NCBI GenBank assembly: GCA_020634315.1
Contig: JACKBV010000035.1
Location: forward strand, 1 to 43,899
Length of the DNA: 43,899 nt
Direction: 5' to 3'
Source of the DNA: Ardenticatenaceae bacterium
GTDB lineage: Bacteria > Chloroflexota > Anaerolineae > Promineifilales > Promineifilaceae
Shown here piece by piece: positions 16,658 to 25,902 of this stretch. Under the pieces are notes generated by a model, which saw only the letters and a list, made by a program, of their open reading frames with translations, did no database searches and was not told the DNA's origin. The position numbers were made by a program, and so were the translations under genes. Position 1 is the stretch's first letter; every line of letters begins with the position of its first letter.

Positions 16658-18109
16658 ATGAACGAAGCACAAAGACAAAAACCTTACAAGCTGTTCATCA
16701 ACGGCAACTGGCAAGAAGCCTCCTCCGGGCAAACATTTGCCACGTATAACCCGGCCACGGAAGCGGAAATCGCCCAGGTTGCGCGTGGCGATATGGCCGA
16801 CATTGAGCAGGCAGTGGTTGCGGCACGGCAGGCGCTAGATGGCCCATGGGGTCGCCTCAAACCAAAAGAGCGCTCCCGCTTGTTGTATGCGGTCAGCCAG
16901 TCGCTTGAGCAGCAAGTAGATGAGCTGGCGCGGCTAGAAACGCTGGATAATGGCAAGCCTTTGCCCCAAGCACGAAAAGAGGTGCTTGGCGCAGCCCGCT
17001 ATTTTGAATATTACGCCGGGGCAGCGGACAAAATTCATGGTGAACAAATTCCGTTGGGGCCGGATGTTGTCAATTTTACGATTCGTGAAGCGATGGGCGT
17101 GACCGCGCACATCGTACCCTGGAATAAGCCGCTGAATATTTTGGCGCGTAGTTTGGCACCGGCGTTGGCTGCGGGGAATACGGCCGTTATCAAACCCGCC
17201 GAACAAACCCCCCTGACCGCGCTCAAACTGGCCGAACAACTGGCCGAACTCGACTTCCCGGCGGGCGTCGTCAACATCGTCACCGGTTATGGCGAGGAAG
17301 CGGGCGTGGCTCTCGCCGGGCATACCGACATTGACCATCTCACCTTCACCGGCAGCGCCGCCACCGGCCGCGCCGTCATGAAAGCCGCAGCCGAGCATAT
17401 CAAGCCGGTCTTGTTGGAATTGGGCGGCAAATCGCCGCTCATCGTCTTTGCCGATGCTGACTTGGACCTCGTGATTCGTGAGGCGATTAAGGGCATTGTC
17501 ACCAACTGCGGACAAATGTGTTCGGCCGGGTCGCGCATTCTTGTCATGGATTCCGTCAAGGATGCGCTGCTGGAAAAGCTGGTAGCGGCGATAAAGCAGC
17601 TGCATATTGGCCCTGGCATTGAAAGCCCGGATGTGGGGCCGTTGGTGTCGGCGGTGCAATACGGCCGTGTCACCGGCCACATTGACATCGCCACCAGCGA
17701 AGGGGCGCATATTTTGTATGGGGGAAGTCGGCCAGCACACCTGCCCCAAGGGTATTTTATCGAGCCAACCCTATTCGATAATGTCGTGCCGGACATGTAC
17801 ATCGCCCAGCGGGAAGTGTTTGGGCCGGTGCTCTCCATTCTCACCTTCCACGATGAGGCGGAAGCGCTGCGCATTGCCAATCAGGTTCCTTATGGATTGG
17901 TGGCCGGTATCTTTACCCAAGACATTAGCCGGGCATTACGCCTGGCAACACGCATTCAGGCGGGGCAAATTTTCATCAATGAGTTTTACACGGGGGATGA
18001 GGAAACGCCGTTTGGCGGGTATGGGCAAAGTGGCTTTGGGCGGGAAAAGGGGCTGGCGGCGCTTGACCATTACACGCAGATCAAGAATGTCGCCATTCGC
18101 CTGCACTAA
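16658..18109 (+). CDS. NAD(P)-dependent aldehyde dehydrogenase
   Basis: 483 residues, the usual length of the family. Typical stretches are the NPATEAEIAQV start region, the cofactor-binding PWNKP and FTGSAATGR, the catalytic glutamate region LELGGKSP and the nucleophile Cys288 in CGQMCSAGSR, then EVFGPVLSI and PFGGYGQSGFGREKG. It oxidises an aldehyde to the acid; the substrate (betaine-type, phenylacetaldehyde-type or other) cannot be decided. The ATG at 16658 is preferred over upstream in-frame ATGs because GAGGAA precedes it and the family begins here. The stop is only 3 bp from the stop of the convergent DUF1992 gene, leaving no room for a terminator. Confidence 0.93.
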   Translation: MNEAQRQKPYKLFINGNWQEASSGQTFATYNPATEAEIAQVARGDMADIEQAVVAARQALDGPWGRLKPKERSRLLYAVSQSLEQQVDELARLETLDNGKPLPQARKEVLGAARYFEYYAGAADKIHGEQIPLGPDVVNFTIREAMGVTAHIVPWNKPLNILARSLAPALAAGNTAVIKPAEQTPLTALKLAEQLAELDFPAGVVNIVTGYGEEAGVALAGHTDIDHLTFTGSAATGRAVMKAAAEHIKPVLLELGGKSPLIVFADADLDLVIREAIKGIVTNCGQMCSAGSRILVMDSVKDALLEKLVAAIKQLHIGPGIESPDVGPLVSAVQYGRVTGHIDIATSEGAHILYGGSRPAHLPQGYFIEPTLFDNVVPDMYIAQREVFGPVLSILTFHDEAEALRIANQVPYGLVAGIFTQDISRALRLATRIQAGQIFINEFYTGDEETPFGGYGQSGFGREKGLAALDHYTQIKNVAIRLH

Positions 18110-18112
18110 GGG

Positions 18113-18658
18113 TTAGCTGCGCAGCCAGCGCGTTGCGCCAATGCGTGTTAGCTCTTTTTCCAGGTCGAGCTTGAAGATTTCCAGGTTTTCCAGGGGGCGC
18201 TTCAGGTTGTAGGTGTTGATCTTTTTGTTCAAGTCGCCAATTTCGGTGTCCCAGGTCTGACAGGTGTCGTACCAACGATTGGAAATGCGATCTCGCTGGG
18301 TGGACGATGTGGCGAATTCGAATTCGCGCCGCTGCCGCTGCCAGCCGTTTTGAATGGCGGTGCGGATTGTGCGAATTTGCTCTAGCAGGCTGTTGCGGTC
18401 GAGAATCCAGGCGGGAGCGAGTTCGTTGTCTTTGAGGAGGTTGTGTGCCAGATCGAGTTCGGGCGCATACAGGTTTTTTTGCAGGTTGAGGGGTTTGCCT
18501 TTGCCGGGCAGGTTGTCGAACATGCCTTGATCTTGCCCTTCGCTGATCAGGTCTTCGATCAGGTCGTTCCATTCCTGGCGCATTCGTGTGCGCCGCTCTG
18601 CTTGTGATAGGGGGGAGTCGGGGTCGGATTTGTCGGGGATGTTGGGGTCTGTTGTCAT
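18113..18658 (-). CDS. DUF1992 / DnaJC28-like protein
   Basis: 181 residues. The N-terminal region carries the DUF1992 signature: DLIEDLISEGQDQGMFDNLP, GKGKPLNL, and DLAHNLLKDNELAPAWILDR. This domain is found in bacterial small proteins and in eukaryotic DNAJC28; its molecular role is not established. The ATG at 18658 is chosen because AAGGACAAACCC precedes it and it begins 10 bp after the M28 peptidase stop on the same strand, suggesting a two-gene transcript. A longer frame starting at 18745 would overlap the peptidase gene and begins with palindrome-encoded residues, so it is unlikely. Confidence 0.85.
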   Translation of the reverse strand: MTTDPNIPDKSDPDSPLSQAERRTRMRQEWNDLIEDLISEGQDQGMFDNLPGKGKPLNLQKNLYAPELDLAHNLLKDNELAPAWILDRNSLLEQIRTIRTAIQNGWQRQRREFEFATSSTQRDRISNRWYDTCQTWDTEIGDLNKKINTYNLKRPLENLEIFKLDLEKELTRIGATRWLRS

Positions 18659-18668
18659 GGGTTTGTCC

Positions 18669-20051
18669 TTATGGGGCTGTGGAGACTTGGGTTGAGGGGC
18701 CAACGAGGACTTCGGGGGAAAAGTCGCCGATACGGCCGTTTTCATCCAGCGCCGTCAGGCTCACAGCATAACTCGTCGTCGGGTCCAAATCAGTAAAGAC
18801 AACATTGCCCGCCACCATGCCGCGCACAAAGCGGAAAGATGGGTAATCGGGCGAATCAATGGGGCGGAAAGAGATGGCATAGCCAGCCACATCGGGGGGC
18901 ACAGACCAGGTCAGCAAGTAAGAGCCGGGATCGGCCATTGTCGTGATGACCGGCGTGGCCGGCGTCACCGGCGCACCGGCCAGATTAGCCATGACGGCGA
19001 CATTCAACTGTGCCACTTTTTGCAGGTAATCGTAATCTATCAAACTCCAGGTATCGAGCACCGAGTTAACCAGTTCGGGGTCTTCCTCGGATTCGATGAC
19101 GCGAATGGCCGGTATCCCTAATTCGACAAATTCGCGGTGATCGCCCCAGCGCCCTTCCCGATCCAGCGCATCGTAGATGACGACGGGAAAGGTGGGCAGA
19201 TACATGCCGCCGATGAGGTCGTAATAACGGGCTAACGCGCCAGATGGTGATGTAACGAGGTCTGGGGCAAAGACGCGGATATATTGCGGGATGCCAGCGC
19301 GGCCGCCTACTGCGTCGTAGTTGATGGCGGCTAAGATGTTTAGGTTGTTGAGAAATGCGTTCTGGGCGAAATGGCGCGAGCCATATGTGCCTTGTTCTTC
19401 GGCGGCCATGGCGACAAACATGAGGGTTTGGTTCCAGTTGCGGAAGCTGAGGATGCGGGCTGATTCGATGAGGAGGGCGATGCCGGAGCCGTTGTCGTTG
19501 GCGCCGGGGGCTTTGGCGAAGCCGTCGGCGATTTCGACGGAGCGGTTGTCGTAGTGGGCCATGACGAGAATTACCCCGGCGTTGGGGTCTGTGCCGGGTA
19601 GGGTGGCGACGACGTTGGCTTGTGGCGCGGAAAAGCCGGCGTGATCGAGTTGGAATTCGTCGAGGGTGACTTGGAGACGGCCGTTTCCCACCCGTTCCAA
19701 TTCCGCCGCAATCCAACGCCGCGTCGCGCCAATACCACGCGTCTCCGATTCCTGACTGCCAAACGAATTGCGATTATAAAACCCCTCCATCGTTTGCACA
19801 TACGCCACCAACTGCTGCTGCGAAATCGCATTCAGCAAATCCACAATAGACGAATCCACCCCAGGCACCACATCACTAACCGGGTCTGTAACAATCCGTT
19901 CATTCAATCCCAGCGTTTCCGCCAGAGGGGGTGCCGTGGCAATCGGCGCGGGCAAATCAGGGCGCGGCGGCCCTTCCAGCAAACCACAGCCCGCCAACAA
20001 AAAGAGCAGCAACAAAAGAGAGATTGTCTTTGCGATAGGAACTCGGCTCAT
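18669..20051 (-). CDS. M28 family aminopeptidase lipoprotein with fibronectin type III domain
   Basis: 460 residues. A lipoprotein signal ends in LAGC near residue 22. The catalytic domain shows the five M28 zinc positions: His in MAHYDN, Asp in GANDNGSG, the Glu pair in AAEEQGTYGS, Asp in INYDAVG and His in WGDHREF. These define a di-zinc exopeptidase acting outside the membrane, probably to release amino acids from peptides. The last ~95 residues form a fibronectin type III-like domain (TWSVPP, TDLDPTTSYAVSL), a common attachment in secreted enzymes of this phylum. It likely shares a transcript with the DUF1992 gene downstream. Confidence 0.9.
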   Translation of the reverse strand: MSRVPIAKTISLLLLLFLLAGCGLLEGPPRPDLPAPIATAPPLAETLGLNERIVTDPVSDVVPGVDSSIVDLLNAISQQQLVAYVQTMEGFYNRNSFGSQESETRGIGATRRWIAAELERVGNGRLQVTLDEFQLDHAGFSAPQANVVATLPGTDPNAGVILVMAHYDNRSVEIADGFAKAPGANDNGSGIALLIESARILSFRNWNQTLMFVAMAAEEQGTYGSRHFAQNAFLNNLNILAAINYDAVGGRAGIPQYIRVFAPDLVTSPSGALARYYDLIGGMYLPTFPVVIYDALDREGRWGDHREFVELGIPAIRVIESEEDPELVNSVLDTWSLIDYDYLQKVAQLNVAVMANLAGAPVTPATPVITTMADPGSYLLTWSVPPDVAGYAISFRPIDSPDYPSFRFVRGMVAGNVVFTDLDPTTSYAVSLTALDENGRIGDFSPEVLVGPSTQVSTAP

Positions 20052-20189
20052 AATTTCCGTCTGCTAATGCCACCAAAAAAATAATTCTTCTGATACGTGT
20101 TATACCCATCCTGCGCAAGGGAAGCAATGAGAAGCGCGATTTTTTCAGCGAGGCTTCATAAGCAAAAGGCGCGGCGGCAGCCCTCCGCA

Positions 20190-20411
20190 GGCACTTTTTT
20201 CAAAAAACAGGCCCTTCAGACCGCTGAAGCGGGCATTTCCTGGAAAAAACAGACCCTTCTCAAGTCTGAAGGGGGCATTTTTTCAAAAAAACAGACCCTG
20301 CCGAGGCCGGAAGGAGGCATTTTTTCAAAAAAACAGGCCCTGCCGAGGTCGGAAGCGGGCGTTTTCCCCAAAAAACACGCCCTGCAAAGCCCTCCGGGGG
20401 GATTTTGGTAC
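20190..20411. repeat. 42-bp tandem repeat array (five units and a partial sixth)
   Basis: Units begin at 20190, 20232, 20274, 20316 and 20358, each 42 bp and starting GGCATTTT or a variant. Each unit carries a T-run and A-run pair (TTTTTTCAAAAAAA in the clearest units) followed by a GC-rich segment that can form a small hairpin, such as CTTCAGaccgCTGAAG. Because 42 is a multiple of three, both strands stay open and encode 14-residue repeats. The flanks lack normal coding features, so a protein product is doubted. 42 bp equals four turns at 10.5 bp per turn, so the A-tracts face the same way. Confidence 0.88.
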
Positions 20412-20528
20412 CGGTTTTTCACGGCAGCCGCTCATCGTAACTGGACGTGTAAGGGAAATTCAGGAAAATAGGGCGTTTGTGTGCCTGAAACCGGCACGCA
20501 AACACATAAATGATTCAGGAGCATCACA

Positions 20529-21395
20529 TTGCAGATAGCAAACTGGCAACCTTATCATGAAGTTTATCATCATCATAACGCCTCGATAACGGGCGACATC
20601 CGCGTGGCGCGGCACATTCGCAGCCCGCAGCTGCACAATCAACGCCACATTTTGGTTTACCTGCCACCTTCCTACCACACCAGCCAAAAACGGTACGCGG
20701 TTCTTTACATGCACGACGGCCAAAATCTTTTTGATAATGTCACCAGTTATGCTGGGGAGTGGGGCGTAGACGAGACTATGGAAAGAATGAGCCGCGAAGA
20801 GGGGCTGGAAGCTATCGTCGTCGGTATTCCCAATACCGGCGAGATGCGTATGGATGAATACAGCCCCTTTAGAGATGTGAAACATGGCGGCGGCCTGGGC
20901 AATCAATATCTGGCTTTCATTGTCAATACCTTAAAACCGATTATCGACCGGGATTTCCGCACGCTGCCGGGCAAGCGTTATACCGGTATGATGGGGTCTT
21001 CGATGGGGGCTTTAATTAGTCTTTATGCTTTTTTTCGTTACCCTGATTTCTTTGGGTTTACGGGCATGATGAGTCCATCGTTATGGGTTGCCAGGGGCGC
21101 TGTCTTTTCTTATACGGAAGCGGCGCGTTTTAACCCTGGCAAAATTTACCTGGACGTGGGAACGCGTGAATTGGGTGATTCGGAAACAGATATTTGGATG
21201 CAGCGCACGTTGTCGCGCCGCTATTATGCCAGTGTCCGTCGCTTGAAGCGGATTTTGGTGGGCAAAGGGTATCGCCCCGTGCGTGATTTGCTGCACATTG
21301 AGGAGAAGTGGGCGGATCACAGTGAGAGTGCGTGGGCACGCCGCCTGCCAGATGCGGTGCGGTTTTTCTTGAAAAATACCGGCCACGACACATAA
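20529..21395 (+). CDS. Esterase family alpha/beta hydrolase
   Basis: 288 residues. The nucleophile elbow is GSSMGA (Ser near 157) in MMGSSMGALISLY. The acid is probably in YLDVGTRELGDSETD, and the catalytic His is near 263 in ADHSESAW. VYLPPSYH and VLYMHDGQNLFD are typical of the putative esterase/enterochelin-esterase-like group (COG2819/2382 type). No signal peptide is seen, so it acts in the cytoplasm. The start is TTG at 20529, supported by CAGGAG about 8 nt upstream; no in-frame ATG occurs before conserved residues. The gene lacks any ACGGCCGT copy. Confidence 0.87.
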   Translation: MQIANWQPYHEVYHHHNASITGDIRVARHIRSPQLHNQRHILVYLPPSYHTSQKRYAVLYMHDGQNLFDNVTSYAGEWGVDETMERMSREEGLEAIVVGIPNTGEMRMDEYSPFRDVKHGGGLGNQYLAFIVNTLKPIIDRDFRTLPGKRYTGMMGSSMGALISLYAFFRYPDFFGFTGMMSPSLWVARGAVFSYTEAARFNPGKIYLDVGTRELGDSETDIWMQRTLSRRYYASVRRLKRILVGKGYRPVRDLLHIEEKWADHSESAWARRLPDAVRFFLKNTGHDT

Positions 21396-21468
21396 ATTGG
21401 GTCTATCTGCAACAGATGCTGCTCCTTTGCGTATACGAAGTGTATCCCGGCGAAGGAATTGAAGCGTC

Positions 21469-22260
21469 ATGACTGTTGTTACTGAGAAGAAAACTATTAA
21501 GGGTAACGGCCGTTACCACACGACTACGACCCGCCAAACGGCCGTTTCCCGCCCACAATCCATGCCCGCCATCCCTTCGCGGGTCTGGCTGTGGCCCCTC
21601 ATCATCGGTGCGCTGCTCACAAGCTCCCTCCTGATCTGGCAAGGGCGCACATACCTCTTGGAATTGGGGCAGTTATTAAGCGACCAGGTCTTTGTCAGCA
21701 CCTACATTCGCCAACAAGGAATGTGGGGACCATTTGTGTTGGCGTTGGGGCAGTTATTACAAGTGTTAATTGCCTTTATACCCGGCCATGTCCTCTTAAT
21801 CGCGGCTGGCTATGTCTATGGGTTCACTGGCGGCTTTTTGCTCAATCTGCTTTGCGTGGTGGCCGCCAGCCAGATCGCCTTTTTATTGGCGCGATGGTGG
21901 GGACGGCCGTTTATCCATCGTTTCGTCTCCCCCACCCTGTTAGAACGCTGGTACGCACTCAGCGCCCGCCAGGGCTTCCTCTTCTTCACCATCTGCTTTG
22001 TGCTGCCCGTCTTCCCCACCGACATGATGAATTTTGTCGCCGGGCTAAGCGGCATTTCGGGGCGCAAATTCCTCGCCGCCAACCTGTTAGGGCGGATGCC
22101 CGGTATTCTCATGCTGACGCTCATTGGCTCGCATGGCTTATCGTTTGCACGCAGTACCTGGATAGGGTTGGGGGTTTTGGTAGCGGCCGTTTACGTCATG
22201 GGGCGTTTTACGCTGCAACGCATTGAACGGCGCTATCAGGAAGGGCAATCAGGCGGCTAA
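21469..22260 (+). CDS. TVP38/TMEM64 family membrane protein
   Basis: 263 residues with about six membrane segments. The family core is visible: an FIPGHVLLIAAGYVYG segment, FLLARWWGRPF and the FPTDMMNFVAGLSGIS loop. DedA/TVP38-type proteins are thought to move lipids across membranes; the substrate here is unknown. The cytoplasmic N-terminal ~35 residues are poorly conserved in type and contain two palindrome copies (one within GGTAACGGCCGTTACC) read as NGR and TAV, which shows that copies sit in unconstrained protein segments. Its last 12 bp overlap the end of the convergent BTAD regulator gene. Confidence 0.87.
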   Translation: MTVVTEKKTIKGNGRYHTTTTRQTAVSRPQSMPAIPSRVWLWPLIIGALLTSSLLIWQGRTYLLELGQLLSDQVFVSTYIRQQGMWGPFVLALGQLLQVLIAFIPGHVLLIAAGYVYGFTGGFLLNLLCVVAASQIAFLLARWWGRPFIHRFVSPTLLERWYALSARQGFLFFTICFVLPVFPTDMMNFVAGLSGISGRKFLAANLLGRMPGILMLTLIGSHGLSFARSTWIGLGVLVAAVYVMGRFTLQRIERRYQEGQSGG

Positions 22261-25200
22261 CAAGTCGCGCACGACCTGGGTCAAATCGAGCGCCTGCCCA
22301 CGAGAAACGGCCGTGGCAAACGCAGCTTCATCCATGTGCGCCTGCGCCGTTGCCAGGGGCAGGCGTGCCAACGGCCTTGTTTCATCCCACACCGCACGAT
22401 GATGCAGCACCAATGCCGCCATCTCCGCCGCCTGCACATACTTTTTCTGGTAAGCCCACATGTGCGCCATGCCCGCTAAAATGACGAGGATGATACCGAG
22501 GCTGGCCCAGCGGTCTGCCAGTTGCAGCGCGTCGTGGAAATAGGAAGCGGCCGTTTCATAATCCTTTTCCGTCAAAGCCACATGCGCCAATTCACACAGC
22601 GTGTACGCCCGATTCCAGTAATCCTCACTGTTATCATGCGACAAAGCCATGCTTTGTTCCAGGTCAGCACGCGCACCCACGACATCACCCGCCGCCAGCC
22701 GCGCCCGCCCACGCACCCGATAGTAAAACGTCAGGCCATGATCCATCTGCAAACGGGTAAAGGCAGCAAAAGCCTGCTCGTAAAAAGATTCAGCCTCCGG
22801 CCGATCCAACAAGCGGCACAATTCACCCACCTCAAAATAGCTCCACGCCTCGCCGTTATCGTCACCCATTTCCTGGTAAAGCGCCAACGCTTGCTGGCGC
22901 AGCACCAACGCCTTCTCATACTCCCCCAGCCGCTGCCACATCTGGCTTTCCCAACCCAGGCAGTTTGCCACTTCGGGGCGACGTCCCAACTCCAGGTAGA
23001 GACGATGGCTGCGCTGATAATGCTGCACCGCCAGCGCATACTCACCAGAAACGTCATACACCGAAGCCAGGCTCCACAAATTATTAGCCGCCCCGGCGCG
23101 GTCGCCCACTTCCTCAAAAAGCGCCTGGCACTCCTGGTCAATTTGCAGCGCCTGCTGGAACGCTCGTTCATCGGTAAGCACCCAGGCCAATGTCGTCAGG
23201 TTATAGGCCAACACCAAATAGTCGCCTATCTCACGGCTGATGGCGACCCCTTCATGCAGCAGCTCTTTCACGCCATGGCGTTCGCCCAGGCTGTGCAGAC
23301 ACGCCCCCAGCATATTGATAGCCAGAGCTACTGCCCAACGGTCGCCCTGCTGACGCAAATAGGCCAGGCTGCGCCAGCCCATCTCAAGACCCTCCGCCCC
23401 ATCCACCCGATAGGCATAAATGACAGCGGCCAAAGTCAGCGGCAGCCCAATTTGCGCAGCAATCCCCCACGAATCAATGATCTCCAAGGCTTTGGTGGAA
23501 AATGTGACGGGTTGGAGCGCGGTATAGTTGCTGCTGACCACCCAACTCTGCAAAGCGAGGAGACGCGCATAGAGCAAATGGGCCGCGTCTGGCTGCTGGG
23601 GCACGGGCGGCGGTGTGGGAACGGCCGTTTCCAAATCCTCCAAGACCATCGCCAATAAATCGCCCAACTCGGTGAGCGTGGCACGCACCAGATAAAAGTA
23701 GAGGAGCGGGTTCAACGTCGGCAGCACCATCTCATACTGCTGCTGCACCATCGCCCACAACCAGGCTGCACGCATATTTTCAATCTCAAGCTCAACCACA
23801 TCAAACCCGGCACGCTGCGCCGTGCTTTGCATGCGCCGCCCTTCGCGCAGCAGCATATCCATGTAAAAATGACTGTGCCGGTCACGGGCACGCACCCACA
23901 ATTCCGGGTCATCGTGCAATCTTTCGGCGGCGTATTGGCGCAGCAGTTCGTGCATGGTGAAACGGCCGTTTTCCTCGCGCCGAATCAACGATTTATGCAT
24001 CAAAGCCATCAATATGGGCAGCGAAGTTCCGGCCACATGCTGCGCCGCCTCACGCGTAAAGCCCCCCTGGAAAATAGTCAACTGCGGCAGCACCTCTTTT
24101 TCCGCCTCCGTCAGCAGCGTCCAAGAGTAATTAAACACAGCGCGAATACTGCGCTGCCGTTCCGGCACGTCATGCATTTCCGTCGCCAGAAAATCGAGAT
24201 TTTGCCTGATCTCCGTTTCAATTTCGGCCAGCGTCAGCAGGCTGAGCCAGGCCGCCGCCAATTCCAAGGCCAACGGCATCCCATCGAGCAGGCGGCAAAT
24301 TCGCACCACCGGCAGCAATGTCGCTGGCGTCAGCGTAAACGCGGGCTGGGCACGCTGCGCCGCAGCCACAAACAACTGCACGCTGCTGTAGGGCGTGATC
24401 AAATCGGTGAGGGGCTGGGATGTGGTTTGCCAGGAAACGGCCGTTTGCCAATCCGGCACACGCATCCCTTGCACCATATAAAGATGTTCAGCCTGCAAAC
24501 CGAGGCGCACCCGCGACGTGGTCATGATTTTCACTTGCGGCGCGACCGTCAACAACTCGCTGACCTGGGCGGCACCGCTGCCATTTGCCAGCAAATGCTC
24601 GTAGTTATCCAGCAGCAGCAGCAAACTGCGCGAACGCAAATAATCAAACAACTGCTGGCGCGGCAGTTCCCCCTCCTTAAAGAAGGAAAGGCGCAGCGCC
24701 TTGGCAATGGCCGGAATGATATTCTCCGGCGAATTGAGCGCGGCCAAAGGCACAAAATAAACGCCATCGGCAAAGATGGGCGGCGGCGCGGCGCTTAATT
24801 GTGCAGCGGCTTGCAAGGCCAGCCGCGTTTTGCCGCTGCCCCCTGGCCCCACCAGCGACAGCAGGCGCAGCGCCGGATCAAGCAACATGCGGGTTACTTC
24901 GGCCAATTCCGGCGCACGCCCGATAAACGGGGTTGTGGCCGCGGGCAAATTGTGCCGCATGGCTGGCGGCGGGGAAACTGGCGGCAGCGGTATTTCCACA
25001 TGCACATTTTCTTTTGCCGCAGAGGAAAAATCGCCACGACGGATGCGGTCATACAAGGCGGTGGTTGCTGCTTCGGGAATGGCGTCCAGTTCATCGGCGA
25101 GAATGCGTGCGCATGTTTCGTATTGGCGCAGGGCGGCGGCTTTGTTGCCCATGTGGGCATAAAGCTCCATTAATTGGCGATGGGCCGGTTCGTGCAGGGC

Positions 25201-25752
25201 ATCAAGGGCGAGCCAACGACGGGCATGGGCAACGGCCGTTTCCCATTCTCCCACCTGCGCCAAACCAGTGACTAACTGGGCCAAAGCTTGCGCCAGCGCA
25301 TGGCGCAGATGGTCTACCTCATAATATTGCCATTCATCAAAATCGGGGGCGTCGCGCAGCGTGAAGCCTGCCAGGAAATCATCGCGGTAAAGAGAAACTG
25401 CCGTTGCCAGGTCGTCTAAGCCCGCGCCGACGGCCGTCAACCGCGTAAACTCGCGCACATCCAGCCACACCTCCGCAGGCCAACGCAGCGAGACGCTGCT
25501 GCGCTCAGCTTCCAACCAACCCTCGCCCAGCATCTGGTTGATTTCCCACAAGGTACGGCGCAGATAGGCAAAGGCACGCGTCTGGTCGGCTTCCGGCCAA
25601 AACAGCGCCGCCAATGTTTCGCGGCTGTGGCTTGTGCCGGTGACAGCCAGATAGGCCAGCAGTGCCACCGCCTTGCGACGGTCAGTGGCAACGGCCGTGC
25701 CATCTACCTCAATTTGGGGCGTGCCCAGGAAAAATAGCTGTACTCGCGCCAA
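22249..25752 (-). CDS. BTAD-containing STAND-type regulator with TPR tail
   Basis: 1167 residues. 1-~90: OmpR-like winged helix (RRKAVALLAYLAV, ETLAALFWPEA). ~95-245: bacterial transcriptional activation domain as in SARP/AfsR proteins. ~290-600: nucleotide-binding domain with Walker A GPGGSGKTR (~300) and Walker B LLLLLDNYEHL (~377). ~640-1150: TPR-rich helical region. Such proteins hold a DNA-binding head in check until a ligand reaches the TPR part and ATP drives oligomerisation; target genes are unknown. The TTG start follows GGAGG by 7 nt, and a TATAAT hexamer (25771-25776, minus) is close upstream. Many palindromes are present, mostly read TAVS. Confidence 0.9.
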   Translation of the reverse strand: MARVQLFFLGTPQIEVDGTAVATDRRKAVALLAYLAVTGTSHSRETLAALFWPEADQTRAFAYLRRTLWEINQMLGEGWLEAERSSVSLRWPAEVWLDVREFTRLTAVGAGLDDLATAVSLYRDDFLAGFTLRDAPDFDEWQYYEVDHLRHALAQALAQLVTGLAQVGEWETAVAHARRWLALDALHEPAHRQLMELYAHMGNKAAALRQYETCARILADELDAIPEAATTALYDRIRRGDFSSAAKENVHVEIPLPPVSPPPAMRHNLPAATTPFIGRAPELAEVTRMLLDPALRLLSLVGPGGSGKTRLALQAAAQLSAAPPPIFADGVYFVPLAALNSPENIIPAIAKALRLSFFKEGELPRQQLFDYLRSRSLLLLLDNYEHLLANGSGAAQVSELLTVAPQVKIMTTSRVRLGLQAEHLYMVQGMRVPDWQTAVSWQTTSQPLTDLITPYSSVQLFVAAAQRAQPAFTLTPATLLPVVRICRLLDGMPLALELAAAWLSLLTLAEIETEIRQNLDFLATEMHDVPERQRSIRAVFNYSWTLLTEAEKEVLPQLTIFQGGFTREAAQHVAGTSLPILMALMHKSLIRREENGRFTMHELLRQYAAERLHDDPELWVRARDRHSHFYMDMLLREGRRMQSTAQRAGFDVVELEIENMRAAWLWAMVQQQYEMVLPTLNPLLYFYLVRATLTELGDLLAMVLEDLETAVPTPPPVPQQPDAAHLLYARLLALQSWVVSSNYTALQPVTFSTKALEIIDSWGIAAQIGLPLTLAAVIYAYRVDGAEGLEMGWRSLAYLRQQGDRWAVALAINMLGACLHSLGERHGVKELLHEGVAISREIGDYLVLAYNLTTLAWVLTDERAFQQALQIDQECQALFEEVGDRAGAANNLWSLASVYDVSGEYALAVQHYQRSHRLYLELGRRPEVANCLGWESQMWQRLGEYEKALVLRQQALALYQEMGDDNGEAWSYFEVGELCRLLDRPEAESFYEQAFAAFTRLQMDHGLTFYYRVRGRARLAAGDVVGARADLEQSMALSHDNSEDYWNRAYTLCELAHVALTEKDYETAASYFHDALQLADRWASLGIILVILAGMAHMWAYQKKYVQAAEMAALVLHHRAVWDETRPLARLPLATAQAHMDEAAFATAVSRGQALDLTQVVRDLLAA

Positions 25753-25902
25753 TTTTTTGCCTCCATGCCGATTATATCTTACCGCAACGCTTTCCGAAAC
25801 GCTGACCGCAACGAAGGGGAAACGGCCGTTTCGTATCCTACAGACAAGTTAAGCAGCCACCGGCAACACGATTAGCGGCAAGCAAAAAGATGGAGGTAAA
25901 CC

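Noticed and set aside
18659..18745. N-terminal extension of the DUF1992 protein
   Set aside because: It overlaps the end of the peptidase gene, has no ribosome-binding site and is partly palindrome-encoded.
20190..20411. CRISPR array
   Set aside because: Units are contiguous 42-bp repeats without unique spacers, and no cas gene is nearby.
22522..23658. Plus-strand open frame of 378 residues
   Set aside because: It lies antisense to the TPR part of the BTAD regulator and is rich in Arg, His and Gln, typical of a shadow frame of a GC-rich gene.
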